A stretch of 64,000 nt of DNA from Nitrosomonas sp. Is79A3 (GTDB lineage Bacteria; Pseudomonadota; Gammaproteobacteria; Burkholderiales; Nitrosomonadaceae). Each line of letters begins with the position of its first letter. The stretch's first letter is position 1. The DNA lies in the NCBI RefSeq assembly GCF_000219585.1, contig NC_015731.1:1364001-1428000 (forward strand). Direction: 5' to 3'. The translations under genes were made by a program, and so were the position numbers. The notes beneath the pieces were generated by a model, which saw only the letters and a program-made list of their open reading frames with translations, did no database searches and was not told the DNA's origin. Shown here piece by piece: positions 27,168-38,153 of this stretch.

Positions 27168-29222
27168 ATGATTCCAGAAATTGGTAACTTTTCCCTAATA
27201 CTTGCACTACTTTTAGCCTTAATCCAAGGAACACTACCTATTATTGGTGCAGCACGCGGTATCCCGTCATGGATAGCACTCGCCAGGCCGGTAGTGCAGG
27301 GACAATTTGTGTTTGTTTTAATAGCATTTCTATGTTTGGGGTATTCGTTTGTCAGTAGTGATTTCTCAGTAATGAATGTGGCAAAGAACTCAAATTCGGA
27401 ATTGCCATTTCATTTCCGGCTGGCTGCTACATGGGGTTCCCATGAAGGATCTTTATTGCTATGGGTATTAATGCTCGCAGGTTGGTCGGTTGCGGTCAGT
27501 GTCTTTAGCAAACAGCTGCCGGATGATATCGTAGCGCGAGTTATTGGTGTATTGGGATTAGTAAGTGTAGGTTTCTTGTTATTCATGTTGTTTACTTCAA
27601 ACCCATTTGATCGCCTATTACCAGCAGCATTAGAGGGCAGTGATTTAAATCCGTTGTTGCAAGATGCTGGTATGGTGATACATCCACCTATGCTCTATAT
27701 GGGGTATGTGGGGTTTTCAGTTGCTTTTGCTTTCGCCATTGCAGCCTTGTTAAGTGGAAGATTGGATGCGACTTGGGCCCGGTGGTCGCGTCCTTGGACG
27801 ATAGTTGCGTGGGTATTTTTGACGATAGGAATTATGCTGGGTAGTTGGTGGGCATATTATGAGCTGGGCTGGGGTGGCTGGTGGTTTTGGGATCCTGTAG
27901 AGAATGCATCATTTATGCCTTGGCTGGTGGGTACGGCACTGGTTCATTCTTTAGCAGTCACTGAGAAGCGTGGCAGCTTCAAAAGCTGGACAGTTTTACT
28001 AGCAATCTCCACATTTGCCTTAAGCTTGCTGGGAACATTCCTGGTGCGATCGGGCGTGCTAACTTCCGTGCATGCTTTTGCGACGGATCCTGCGCGTGGC
28101 GTATTTATCCTTGCATTCTTGGTCATCGTCATCAGTTCCTCGTTATTATTGTTTGCATGGCGCGCACCTAAAGTTGGTTTGGGTGGCAAGTTTGATATGT
28201 TGTCACGTGAATCATTGTTACTGGCTAATAATCTATTATTATTGGTAGCAGCAAGCAGTGTTTTACTCGGAACTCTGTACCCTTTGATTATCGATGCACT
28301 CGGTCTTGGCAAACTATCGGTTGGCCCGCCTTTTTTTGAAGCTGTGTTCGTACCGGTTATGACACCCGCTATTTTTCTGATTGGTGTTGGTCCTATTTCG
28401 CGTTGGAAACAAATGAGTTTGCCGACTTTAGCAATCCGTTTGCGTTGGGCTTTTGCTGTCAGCGTGGTTTCTGCCTTGATTGCACCGTATTTTATGGGTG
28501 AATGGAAACCAATGGTGAGCTTTGGCTTATTGTTAGCTTTCTGGATCATAGTTTGTGCTTTTGTTAATATAAAACATCGAATTAATAATAGTGGGCAAGG
28601 TAGTTTATTTTCACGGCTAATTAAACAATCCAGAAGTTATTATGGAATGCACTGCGCACATTTAGGTGTGGCCGTATTTATTATCGGTGTAACCCTGGTA
28701 AATAGTTACGAAACTGAAAAAGATGTGCGGATGGATATAGGTAGTAAAGTGACGGTTGGAGGGTATACATTCCAATTTAACGGCGTGAGCGATGTCGTTG
28801 GTCCTAACTACAAAGCAGTACGTGGCGACATTGCTGTCATTCAAGATGAAAAGGTTATTCGGGAAATGCATCCTGAGAAGCGGACTTACAATGCGTCAGG
28901 TATGGCAATGACTGAAGCGGCCATAGATACTGGCTTATTCCGTGATCTTTATGTTGCACTGGGTGAGCCTTTGGCCAATAATGCCTGGGTAGTGCGTGCT
29001 TATCACAAACCGTTTGTAGACTGGATCTGGTTTGGATGTTTGCTGATGGCAATCGGCGGCATCTTATCTGTAACTGATCGCCGCTATCGCTTAAAGATAA
29101 CCAAAACGAGCCCTGTTATTGCAAAGAATACAGAAGTAGAGCGTTTACAAGAAGAAATTCCTATAACAACTGCTTCGACAGCGAGTAATACTGTATTGGC
29201 AGCGGAGACAAGAAAAGCATGA
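27168..29222 (+). CDS. ccmF: CcmF, cytochrome c haem lyase core subunit
   Basis: The 684-residue membrane protein has about fifteen helices and the WWD-type motif WAYYELGWGGWWFWDPVENA. Another conserved block is WGSHEGSLLLWVLMLAGW. A large periplasmic segment follows from about 510 (GSKVTVGGYTFQFNGV). It transfers haem from CcmE to apocytochrome with CcmH and CcmI. It overlaps ccmG by four bases (ATGA). Confidence 0.97.
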   Translation: MIPEIGNFSLILALLLALIQGTLPIIGAARGIPSWIALARPVVQGQFVFVLIAFLCLGYSFVSSDFSVMNVAKNSNSELPFHFRLAATWGSHEGSLLLWVLMLAGWSVAVSVFSKQLPDDIVARVIGVLGLVSVGFLLFMLFTSNPFDRLLPAALEGSDLNPLLQDAGMVIHPPMLYMGYVGFSVAFAFAIAALLSGRLDATWARWSRPWTIVAWVFLTIGIMLGSWWAYYELGWGGWWFWDPVENASFMPWLVGTALVHSLAVTEKRGSFKSWTVLLAISTFALSLLGTFLVRSGVLTSVHAFATDPARGVFILAFLVIVISSSLLLFAWRAPKVGLGGKFDMLSRESLLLANNLLLLVAASSVLLGTLYPLIIDALGLGKLSVGPPFFEAVFVPVMTPAIFLIGVGPISRWKQMSLPTLAIRLRWAFAVSVVSALIAPYFMGEWKPMVSFGLLLAFWIIVCAFVNIKHRINNSGQGSLFSRLIKQSRSYYGMHCAHLGVAVFIIGVTLVNSYETEKDVRMDIGSKVTVGGYTFQFNGVSDVVGPNYKAVRGDIAVIQDEKVIREMHPEKRTYNASGMAMTEAAIDTGLFRDLYVALGEPLANNAWVVRAYHKPFVDWIWFGCLLMAIGGILSVTDRRYRLKITKTSPVIAKNTEVERLQEEIPITTASTASNTVLAAETRKA

Positions 29223-29749
29223 TGCGATATTTGATCCCATTATTTGCTTTTATAGTGCTTGCAGCATTCTTGCTTGTTGGCTTGACATTAAATCCACGGC
29301 AAGTTCCATCACCACTTATTGATAAGCCAGCACCAATGTTTCAGCTTAACCATTTGCATAAACCGGATAGACTGATGTCATCTAATGACAATCTTGGTAA
29401 AGTCTGGTTGCTGAATGTATGGGCATCATGGTGTGTGGCTTGTCGTGACGAGCACCCCCTGTTAGTTCAATTGGCTAATTCTGGGATTGTTCCAATATAT
29501 GGTCTAAATTACAAAGATGAGCGCACTACGGCGTTGCAATGGCTGAAACGCTATGGCGACCCATATACGATTAGTATCGTTGACCCTGATGGAAAAGTCG
29601 GGATTGATTATGGTGTTTATGGTGTTCCTGAAACTTATGTGATTGATAAAAAAGGTATTATAAGACATAAACAAATTGGTCCAGTAACAGTAGATTCATT
29701 ACAAAAGACGATCATTCCCCTCATAATTGAGTTACAGAAGCAAGCCTAG
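29219..29749 (+). CDS. ccmG: CcmG/DsbE, periplasmic thioredoxin for apocytochrome reduction
   Basis: The 176-residue protein has a membrane anchor (residues 3-21) and a thioredoxin fold with WASWCVACRDEHP, active-site Cys72 and Cys75. The cis-proline region YGVYGVPETYVID matches DsbE. It keeps the CxxCH cysteines of apocytochromes reduced, passing electrons from CcdA/DsbD to CcmH. Confidence 0.95.
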   Translation: MMRYLIPLFAFIVLAAFLLVGLTLNPRQVPSPLIDKPAPMFQLNHLHKPDRLMSSNDNLGKVWLLNVWASWCVACRDEHPLLVQLANSGIVPIYGLNYKDERTTALQWLKRYGDPYTISIVDPDGKVGIDYGVYGVPETYVIDKKGIIRHKQIGPVTVDSLQKTIIPLIIELQKQA

Positions 29750-29763
29750 GTAATTAATCTCAT

Positions 29764-30294
29764 ATGCTTAAAAATCATAATTTGTATAGCTCTGTCGTAT
29801 CACGGCATTTTAATAGTATAAAAGGATTGGTTATTATTTTCTTTTTATTTCTTATTGTTCCATCAGTTGGCTGGTCAAAAGAAGCTGTCCCGGTAGCAGA
29901 GGATCCGGTAGTCGAAAAGAGAATGCTGGCGTTAACAATGGATTTACGCTGTCTGGTTTGTCAGAATGAATCAATCGCCGATTCTCGTGCTGATTTTTCT
30001 AATGACATAAGACGCGAAATTCGTGAACAAATTAAGGCAAATAAGACTGATGAGGAGATTGTTCAGTTTTTAGTTGATCGATATGGAGATTTTGTTCTTT
30101 ATAATCCACCAATGAAACCCACAACAATATTTTTATGGTTTGGTACTGTCATTTTATTCATAATTGGATTGGGATCATTGATAATTTATCTGAGACGTCG
30201 CCGTGCACAAATAGAAGATGTATCACTCTCTGAAGTACAACTTGAGAGAGCTGAAGATTTGCTAAATGAAAATAAAAAAGGTAAGAACGTATGA
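29764..30294 (+). CDS. ccmH: CcmH, apocytochrome-reducing subunit of the haem lyase
   Basis: The 176-residue protein has a signal/anchor helix (KGLVIIFFLFLIVPSVGWS), the CcmH active site LRCLVCQNESI (Cys63, Cys66) in a three-helix domain, and a second membrane helix (IFLWFGTVILFIIGLGSLIIYL) followed by a basic tail. The first 20 residues before the helix are longer than usual, so a start at a later codon is possible but no better candidate is obvious. It overlaps ccmI by four bases. Confidence 0.94.
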   Translation: MLKNHNLYSSVVSRHFNSIKGLVIIFFLFLIVPSVGWSKEAVPVAEDPVVEKRMLALTMDLRCLVCQNESIADSRADFSNDIRREIREQIKANKTDEEIVQFLVDRYGDFVLYNPPMKPTTIFLWFGTVILFIIGLGSLIIYLRRRRAQIEDVSLSEVQLERAEDLLNENKKGKNV

Positions 30295-31625
30295 CGTCAT
30301 TTTGGGTTATATCTGGAATTTTTGTCGTAACAGCTTTGCTATTTATTATTCCTACGCTATTAAGAAATAGAGATACTCAGCTTGAATATATAGAACATGA
30401 TGCTGTAAATATAACGGTTTACCGTGATCAAATCGCTGAACTTGATAATGATTTGGAAAATGATATCCTGACCCAGGAACAATATAACAAAAGTAAACAA
30501 GAGTTACAGCAACGTATGTTGCAAGATGTTTCTGAGAGAGAAAAAATGATTATCAAAAAAAATAAAAAAATTCATAATATCGCGATATCAACCTTTATAG
30601 CATTGACTTTACCACTAGCCGCAGTTTTTCTTTATTTGGTTATCGGAGATACGCGTGGATTATTGCCACAAGCACAGCTTGCAAATGCTACCCAAATGAA
30701 TCGTGGAAGTGGTGGCGATTCACCTGCAGGGCATGACAATTTTTCATCAGTTCTAGAAAATCTTATCGCACGATTAAAAAAGAATCCTGAAGACATTGAA
30801 GGATGGGTAATGCTGGGTCGAACCTACGCGATCATGGAACGTTATACTGAGGCCAGTAATACTTATGCAAAACTGGCAGAATTGGTTCCAAATAATCCGC
30901 AAATACTCAGCGATTATGCCGATGTATTGGCAATGAAGAATCAAGGAAGTCTAGCGGGTAAGCCTGCCGAGTTGATTTATGAAGCGTTGCGCATTGATCC
31001 ACAATATCCGAAGGCTCTGGCATTGGCAGGTACTATTGAGTTTGAACAAGAAAAATTCGAACAAGCAGCGGCGCATTGGGAAAAATTATTGGAAGTGATT
31101 CCTGCGGACTCTCAATTGGCTAATTCAGTCAAAACCAGTATTGCTGAAGCTAGATTGTTGGCTTCTGGCGGTAAAGGAATAACAACGCAACAGCAAGCTA
31201 AAGCAACAAATTCACAGCAAGAAATTAATACACAACCGGAGAAAATGACTTCAGATGCACCTGTGACAACTGCACCAGCATCTCTTTCAGTTTCTGGTCA
31301 AGTAACTATTAGCCAAGAATTAGCATCAAAAGCTTCAGCGAATGACACTTTATTTATTTATGCACGAGCCAAATCAGGACCTAAAATGCCTTTGGCGATT
31401 TTACGCTTGAAGGCAAGTGATCTTCCAGCTACGTTTAAATTGACAGATGATATGGCCATGACACCCACCATGAAAATGTCAAGTTTTCCTGAGGTGGTCA
31501 TTGAGGCAAGAATTTCTAAATCAGGACAAGCTGTTCCTGCTAGCGGGGATCTTCAAGGATTTAGTAACCCCGTCAAAATTGGCAATGATGCGATTGCGAT
31601 AGTAATCAATAAACAAATTCCATAA
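30291..31625 (+). CDS. ccmI: CcmI, TPR apocytochrome chaperone
   Basis: The 444-residue protein begins with two membrane helices (about 3-20 and 95-118) separated by a charged cytoplasmic loop, followed by a periplasmic TPR domain (about 145-285: EDIEGWVMLGRTYAIMERYTEA and following) and a C-terminal domain with FIYARAKSGPKMPLAILRLKA. This is the full CcmI architecture seen in beta- and gammaproteobacteria. It presents apocytochromes to the CcmFH lyase. Confidence 0.93.
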   Translation: MTSFWVISGIFVVTALLFIIPTLLRNRDTQLEYIEHDAVNITVYRDQIAELDNDLENDILTQEQYNKSKQELQQRMLQDVSEREKMIIKKNKKIHNIAISTFIALTLPLAAVFLYLVIGDTRGLLPQAQLANATQMNRGSGGDSPAGHDNFSSVLENLIARLKKNPEDIEGWVMLGRTYAIMERYTEASNTYAKLAELVPNNPQILSDYADVLAMKNQGSLAGKPAELIYEALRIDPQYPKALALAGTIEFEQEKFEQAAAHWEKLLEVIPADSQLANSVKTSIAEARLLASGGKGITTQQQAKATNSQQEINTQPEKMTSDAPVTTAPASLSVSGQVTISQELASKASANDTLFIYARAKSGPKMPLAILRLKASDLPATFKLTDDMAMTPTMKMSSFPEVVIEARISKSGQAVPASGDLQGFSNPVKIGNDAIAIVINKQIP

Positions 31626-31630
31626 TAGTA

Positions 31631-32092
31631 ATGCTAATACTTGAGCACGTGGTAAGCGATTTTGTATTGCCTTCGACTGGGGATAAGGCATTCTCACTGG
31701 CCGGAAACATTGGTAAGAATCTGGTTATTTATTTTTATCCAAAAGATGATACACCGGGCTGTACAACAGAAGGTCAGGATTTCCGAGATTACTGGCATGC
31801 TTTTACTGAGAAGAACTGTGTAATTGTGGGTGTTTCTCGTGACAGTATTAGATCGCACGAAAATTTTAAGGAAAAAATGCAATTTCCTTTTGAACTGTTA
31901 AGTGATGAAGATGAGAAGGTTTGTGAGTTATTTGATGTCATAAAAATGAAAAATATGTATGGTAAGCAAGTTCTAGGTATTGAACGCAGCACTTTTGTTA
32001 TAGATGCCCAAGGTATATTAAAAAAAGAATGGCGCGGTGTTAAAGTGCCAGGACACGTAAAAGAAGTTTTAGATTTTGTTGCGACACTTTAG
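31631..32092 (+). CDS. bcp: Bcp/PrxQ-type peroxiredoxin
   Basis: The 153-residue thiol peroxidase has the peroxidatic site DDTPGCTTEGQDFRD. The usual resolving cysteine five residues later is Gln here (CTTEGQ), so it appears to be a one-cysteine form that needs an external thiol. The conserved Arg lies in GIERSTFVID. It starts five bases after ccmI and is probably cotranscribed. Its stop codon is only two bases from a TA followed by an IS630-like terminus. Confidence 0.9.
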   Translation: MLILEHVVSDFVLPSTGDKAFSLAGNIGKNLVIYFYPKDDTPGCTTEGQDFRDYWHAFTEKNCVIVGVSRDSIRSHENFKEKMQFPFELLSDEDEKVCELFDVIKMKNMYGKQVLGIERSTFVIDAQGILKKEWRGVKVPGHVKEVLDFVATL

Positions 32093-32094
32093 GT

Positions 32095-32120
32095 TATTGA
32101 TCCGGTCATAAAAAATTTAC
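32095..32120 (+). repeat. Solitary IS630-type terminus (remnant)
   Basis: TA followed by TTGATCCGGTCATAAAAA matches the outer end of the IS630 elements in this window (TTGATCCGGCCATTAAATAG and TTGATCCGGCCTGATTTATC). No transposase of that element remains next to it. It points inward to the IS cluster whose far edge is the opposite IS630 end at 39273. Confidence 0.5.
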
Positions 32121-32297
32121 TAGAATCTCCGTATTCCGGCCTTCTCTATTATGAAAAAATCGAACTGCTTATGGTCGACTCAATATATGCCTCTGATTAG
32201 TCGACCCTGAAATATCTATAAGATCCTGATATTAGTTATAAACGAACTGATTCTTAATGATCATAACGACCGGAAATGTTAAAATATTCAAGTCGCG

Positions 32298-33253
32298 GAT
32301 TCAATTTCGAAGTGCAACGGCTAACGGTGATTTGGTGTAGCGAACCGTCTTTCCGAAGAATACCTCAAACGGGATTCTGAATCCAAGCACTTTGCGTGGC
32401 CGATGGTTGAGTCTATCCACCGCCCATTGCACTTGTTCTTGGGTAACCTCAACCAATTCCATCCCCTTGGGGAAATACTGTCGCAGTAGCCCATTGCTGT
32501 TCTCATTCAAGCCACGCTCCCATGAATGGTAGGGATGGGCGAAATAAACATCCGCATCGAGTTCCGCCGCGATGGTTTCATGCTCCGCAAACTCTTTCCC
32601 GTTGTCGATGTCATGGTGTAGCACTTGCCTTTATGAGGGCGCAGTAGCCGCGTAACTGCCGCCGTCACACCCGATGCATGTTTGTTGGGCACTTACGCTG
32701 CCAGAATGTAGCGCGACTTCCTCTCGGCCAATGTGACCAATGCGCCTCTTCTGTTCCACGATCGCCGGACGTTCGTCAATGCCGACCCGGTTCTTGATTG
32801 TACCTCGGCGCTCTTGACCACTCGCATATCGTTTCCTGCGCGGCTTCTGGCAGCGTAAGTGCCGCCACAGGTCCCCACCACGGCGCTTATCTGCATAAAT
32901 GTGCAAGTAGATCGCATTCATGACTGATAGGCAGTCCGCCTTCCAGAGCAAGCCGCTGAGACGCTTGTTCCGGACTCATGTCCTGTCGAATCAATCGCTC
33001 AACTTCCGTCCACTCCAGCAATGAGTGACACTGTGCATTGGTGCAATCCTTTCGACGCTCGTCCCGTAATTCCTGAGCCTGCTTGGAATGCCAGCCACGT
33101 CGACCCTTGTTCCGTCTGAATTCCCGAGAAATCGTCGATTTGTGTACGCCCACTTCATCCGCAATTTGTGATTGGTTCAAACCTGCCTTCTTCAAGCCAG
33201 AAATCTGGTATCAGTTGCTCACTGGTAAGCTGCTTGTAGTGCTTCATCTGTGC
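32298..33253 (-). pseudogene. IS30-family transposase, multiply frameshifted
   Basis: Pieces in different frames spell an IS30 transposase: HYKQLTSEQ, then AGLNQSQIADEVGVHKSTIS (HTH), SPEQASQRLALEGGLPISHE, IYLHIYADKRRGGDLWRHL, then LAERKSRYILAA, a stretch around VPNKHASGVTAAVTRLL, and finally DNGKEFAEHETIAAELDADV with HPYHSWERGLNENSNGLLRQ (DDE core with Asp and Glu). At least three frame changes separate them. The 3' end of the element is near ATTCAATTTCGAAGTGCAAC (32299); its 5' end is cut by the IS3 element starting at 33254, just upstream of the start codon at 33247. Confidence 0.85.
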
Positions 33254-33303
33254 TGAATCGCCCCGGATTTTCTGGAGATAAAATGATTTGAGAGGAGGAA
33301 GAG

Positions 33304-33620
33304 ATGAAGAATCAAATCAGTTATTCACCGGAAGTACGAGAACGAGCGGTAAGATTGGTATTCGAGCAGCAAAAGGAGCATGACTCGCAATGGTCGGCGA
33401 TCAAATCCATCGCATCAAAGATTGGCTGTACAGCGGAGACGTTGCGCACCTGGGTAAGACGAACAGAGATTGATCAGGGAATTCGAGGCGGCATATCGAC
33501 TGCGGATCGTGAGCGGCTCAAGGAGTTGGAGCAGGAGAATCGGGAATTAAAGCGAGCCAACGAGATATTACGTAAGGCATCGGCCTATTTCGCGCAGGCG
33601 GAGCTCGACCGCCGACCGAA

Positions 33621-33624
<4 letters not shown>
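33304..33624 (+). CDS. IS3-family transposase OrfA (copy B)
   Basis: The 106-residue protein is intact and parallels the OrfA at 2845-3168: [30 protein letters not shown] and the coiled coil [21 protein letters not shown] good GAGGAGGAAGAG lies just upstream of its ATG. Without an intact OrfB it cannot support transposition but could act as a DNA-binding repressor, as OrfA proteins do. Confidence 0.85.
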
Positions 33625-34512
<888 letters not shown>

Positions 34513-35433
34513 ATGAATAATCCATCATCATCCAATCATCAGGGCATCGTCGGAGGAGTCGACACACACAAAGATCTTCATTTCGCAGCCGTAGTCGACG
34601 CATACGACCGAGTAATTGCTAACAATTCTTTTCCAACAACGCGACACGGTTATAAATCAATGTTGAATTGGATGCAGTCATTTGGTGAAGTCAAACGTAT
34701 TGGCGTAGAGTGTACAGGGACTTACGGTGCTGGTCTGCTAAGGTATCTACAACAATTTGATATCGAAATTTTAGAAGTCACCGCACCTGATAAAACAGAC
34801 CGGCGCAAGCGTGGCAAAGACGACACAATCGATGCGGAAAATGCAACACATGCGGCATTCGCTGGAATACGCACCGTGACACCGAAAGCTCGTGATGGCA
34901 TGGTAGAATCGTTACGAGTACTCAAGTTATGCAGGAAAACCGCCATTGCAGCTCGTCGTATCGCACTACAAATGATCCAAATGAATATTATCTCTGCACC
35001 AGAGGCGATTCACGAATCGCTACGCACAATGACTCGAATGCAATTAATCCGAACCCTTGCCGCCTGACGACCAGATTTGAGTGGGTATCGTGATATTTCG
35101 ACTGCATACAAAATTGCATTGAAATCGCTTGCACGGCGATATTTGGAGTTACACGATGAAATTGCGGATTTGGATGTGATGATTTCAGTCATTGTTGATG
35201 AACTCGCTCCTGAGCTGATTGCAGGTAAAGCCATCGGATATGAATCTGCAGCACAACTACTCATTACCGTTGGAGACAACCCAGAGCGCTTAAAATCTGA
35301 AGCAAGCTTTGCAGCATCGTGCGGTGTCAATCCGATTCCTGCCTCATCCGGCAAGGTCAATAGGCACAGGTTAAATCGTGGTGGTGATAGAGCGGCTAAC
35401 AGTGCGTTGCATATTATTGCTATAGGGAGACTA

Positions 35434-36560
35434 ATTCCAATTACAGATAAAAACAGTAATAATATAGCTTTTATTTTTGGTAGAGGCCATCATGGCACGG
35501 AAGGCAAGTGGGACGGAGCAACTTGAGGTAGCGATGGAACGGTTAAAGAAAGCCAAGACTGCGGCAGAACTTCGAGCTGCGCAAGCGATAGTGCTGCCAT
35601 TGTCGCTAGGTTTGAGTCTGGAGCAGACAGCGCTTGCCATTGGCCGTTCAGTAGGTGTCACCTGCAGAATGCGTACCCGGTATGATCCAGCGACGGGAGA
35701 GGAAAAGAAAGCCACGCGCAGCAAACGCGAATTACGTAACCGGGCCAAGGCCAGTTTGGAGCAGGAAGCCAGGATTCTGGATGAAGTGCTGAGTGAGGCT
35801 GCTACCGGTGGCGTGGTCATTGTTCCGCCCTTGAAACCGGCGGTTGAAGCTAGGCTGGGCAAGCCACTGGCTTTGTCTACTCTGTACCAAATGTTGGCAC
35901 GGCATGGCTGGCGCAAACTGGCCCCGGATAAAAGCCATCCACAAGCCGACCCAGCAGCGCGCGAGGCGTGGAAAAAAAACTCCCCGAGCGGCTAACCGAG
36001 GAAGTGGCGGCTTTTGCGGTCTCGCGCCCGCTGCGTCTAATGTTTCAGGATGAAGCGCGTTTCGGCCGCATCAGCGATGTACGGCACCGCTGGGACAAGA
36101 AGCCCCATCGTCCCATGGTACGTGCCATGCTGACGCAACAATACACCTACGCTTATGGCGCAGTCAGCCCACTGGATGGGCGATTTGATTCCCTAATCCT
36201 GCCCTGGGTGAACGGGGACTGCATGCAACTTTTCGTGGATGAAATCGCGGCACGTTACCCGCATGAAAATATCATTATGGTGATGGACGGTGCAGGCTGG
36301 CACAAAAGCCAAACCATGAAATTGGCAGAGAATATGCGAATCCTGTTTCTACCACCTTACTCGCCAGAACTCAACCCGCAGGAACATGTATGGGATGAAT
36401 TGCGGGAAAAATTCTTTCATAACCGCGCCTTCGATAGTCTGGATGCGCTTGAGATACATCTGGAAAGCGCGCTAAAAAGCTTTGAATTAAACCAGGAAAC
36501 TATGCGTAGCATTGCCGGATGGGATTGGATTATTAATGCTGTTTTAAAATAAAATTGGAA
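35434..36560 (+). mobile_element. IS630-family insertion sequence (copy B) inside IS110
   Basis: The 1127 bp element is flanked by TA on both sides (35432-35433 and 36561-36562) and has short terminal repeats (ATTCCAATT on the left, TTCCAATTTT read inward from the right). Removing it with one TA restores the IS110 reading frame exactly, which proves the boundaries. Confidence 0.95.
35492..36552 (+). CDS. IS630-family transposase, probable programmed -1 frameshift
   Basis: The first frame (35492-35995) encodes the N-terminal HTH part (LSLGLSLEQTALAIGRS onward). The second (from 35968 to 36552) carries the DDE core: LMFQDEARFGRI (Asp/Glu), IIMVMDGAGWHKS (Asp) and LPPYSPELNPQEHVWDELRE (Glu). 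They overlap at TGG-AAA-AAA-AAC (35969-35980). A AAA AAC is a canonical -1 slippery heptamer; shifting there yields WKKKLPERLTEE, joining the halves without gap. Poly-A slippage is known in some IS630 subgroups, so this copy is probably intact rather than broken. Confidence 0.85.
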
Positions 36561-36797
36561 TAAGAACAGATGCCAGAACTAAAGAGTATGTCGAAAAACG
36601 ATTAACTCAGGGTCACACGAAACTTGAAGCGCTTCGCTGTGTTAAACGCTATATTGCAAGAGAGGTATATTACACTTTGAGAAAACGAAATAATGTTGTC
36701 AATAGCACTCAAATTACCACTTGACACTTAGAAGGGCATCTGGGACGCTCTTGAGGCGTTTATCATTGCTAACTAACACGGCTTTGCTATTCGTATT

Positions 36798-38117
36798 CAG
36801 TAGTGTCCGGCAATTTAACCAAGATGATTGTATAAGCGATTGATCTGTAGAATAAAATAGTATGTTTTGGGGTGTCACCGATTTGGAAGTGAATTTTTTG
36901 CGAAACTGGAAGTTTATCTACGTGGTTTCTCATCATGAATTCAGGCAAATTGGTATTCGCACAACTCATAGAGCATTTACCCCTTCACACATTCCGTCGC
37001 TGTGTGCAACGCTACCCCTCCAAATATCCCACCAAGACTTTTTCGCATCTCGATCAGTTTCTGTGCATGGCTTTCGCACAACTGACTTACCGCGAGAGTC
37101 TGCGCGACATCGAAACCTGTCTGCGCGCCCACCAAGCCAAGCTCTACCATTTGGGCATACGAGGCAACATCGCCAAGAGTACGCTGGCCGATGCCAACGA
37201 GCAGCGCGACTGCCGCATCTACATGGATTTCGCGATGAGCCTGATCCAGACAGCCAGAAAGCTTTACGCCAGCGACAGCTTTGCTGTCGAGCTGGAACAA
37301 ACGGTCTACGCACTCGATACCACGACCATTGACTTGTGCTTGAGCGTCTTTCCGTGGGCACGCTTCCGCTCCACCAAGGCTGCCGTTAAGATGCATACGC
37401 TGCTTGACCTGCGCGGCAATATTCCAACCTTCATTCATATCAGCGATGGCAAGATGCACGAGGTCAATGTGTTCGACATCCTGACACCCGAAGCTGGCAG
37501 CTTTTACATCATGGATCGGGGCTTCACCGATTTTTCTCGCTGGTACACCATGCACCAAGCACAAGCATTTTTTGTAACACGCGCTAAATCCAATCTGCTT
37601 TTTCGCCGCGTCTACTCTCGCTCCGTGGACAAATCCACCGGACTGCGCTGTGACTAAACCATTGCCCTAAGGGCTCCCAAGGCTAGCAAGGATTATCCTC
37701 AGCACCTGCGGCGTATCAAGTTCTATGATGCAGAACACGACAAACATCTGGTATTTCTAGCCAACAACTTCGACTTACCTGCGCTGACCATCGCTCAGCT
37801 TTATCGTTGTCGCTGGCAGGTCGAACTATTCTTCAAGTGGATCAAGCACATCTTCGTATCAAGCGATTCTACGGAACTACTGAGAACGCAGTCAAAACGC
37901 AGATATGGATTGCCATATCAGTTTATGTCTTGGTTGCCATCGTGAAAAAGCGGCTCAATACCGAAGCTTCGCTTTACACAATTCTGCAGATTTTAAGCCT
38001 GACTCTTTTCGAGAAAACGCCTATCGATCAATTGGTTAAAAATACCGAGGTGCAAATGGATACGCCAGAAAGTTATAATCAACTGAATTTATTCAACTAA
38101 ATTGCCGGACACTAATG
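36798..38117 (+). mobile_element. IS4-family insertion sequence, decayed transposase
   Basis: The 1320 bp element has 20 bp ends that differ at one base: CAGTAGTGTCCGGCAATTTA at the left and CATTAGTGTCCGGCAATTTA read inward from the right. It is flanked by a perfect 9 bp duplication, ATTCGTATT (36789-36797 and 38118-38126). Confidence 0.92.
36935..38100 (+). pseudogene. IS4-family transposase, nonsense and frameshift
   Basis: The frame from 36935 begins with a DUF4372-type domain (FAQLIEHLPLHTFRRCVQRY) and continues into the DDE core (YALDTTTIDL, YIMDRGFTDFSR). A TAA at 37655-37657 interrupts it (GLRCD-stop-TIALRAP; Gln CAA to TAA would explain it). A one-base loss near 37848 (WIKHIF instead of WIKQHLRIKRFYG) then moves the end into another frame, which finishes with SYNQLNLFN at 38100. 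Two independent lesions mean the element is dead. Confidence 0.88.
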
Positions 38118-38153
38118 ATTCGTATTAGATTATCTGAGAACTGTACTTAACTA

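Larger units (their letters stand above)
34513..36724 (+). pseudogene. IS110-family DEDD recombinase, nonsense and IS-interrupted
   Basis: The N-terminal RuvC-like domain shows GGVDTHKDLHF (Asp), VECTGTYG (Glu) and DDTIDAENA (Asp). A TGA at 35065-35067 replaces what is probably a Trp (LAA-stop-RPDLSGYRD), after which the same frame continues through the C-terminal domain with PASSGKVNRHRLNRGGDR, which holds the catalytic Ser. At codon CTA 35431-35433 the gene is split by an IS630; the frame resumes precisely at 36563 (RTDARTKEYVEKRL) and ends at 36724. Restored, it would be about 360 residues. Confidence 0.9.
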
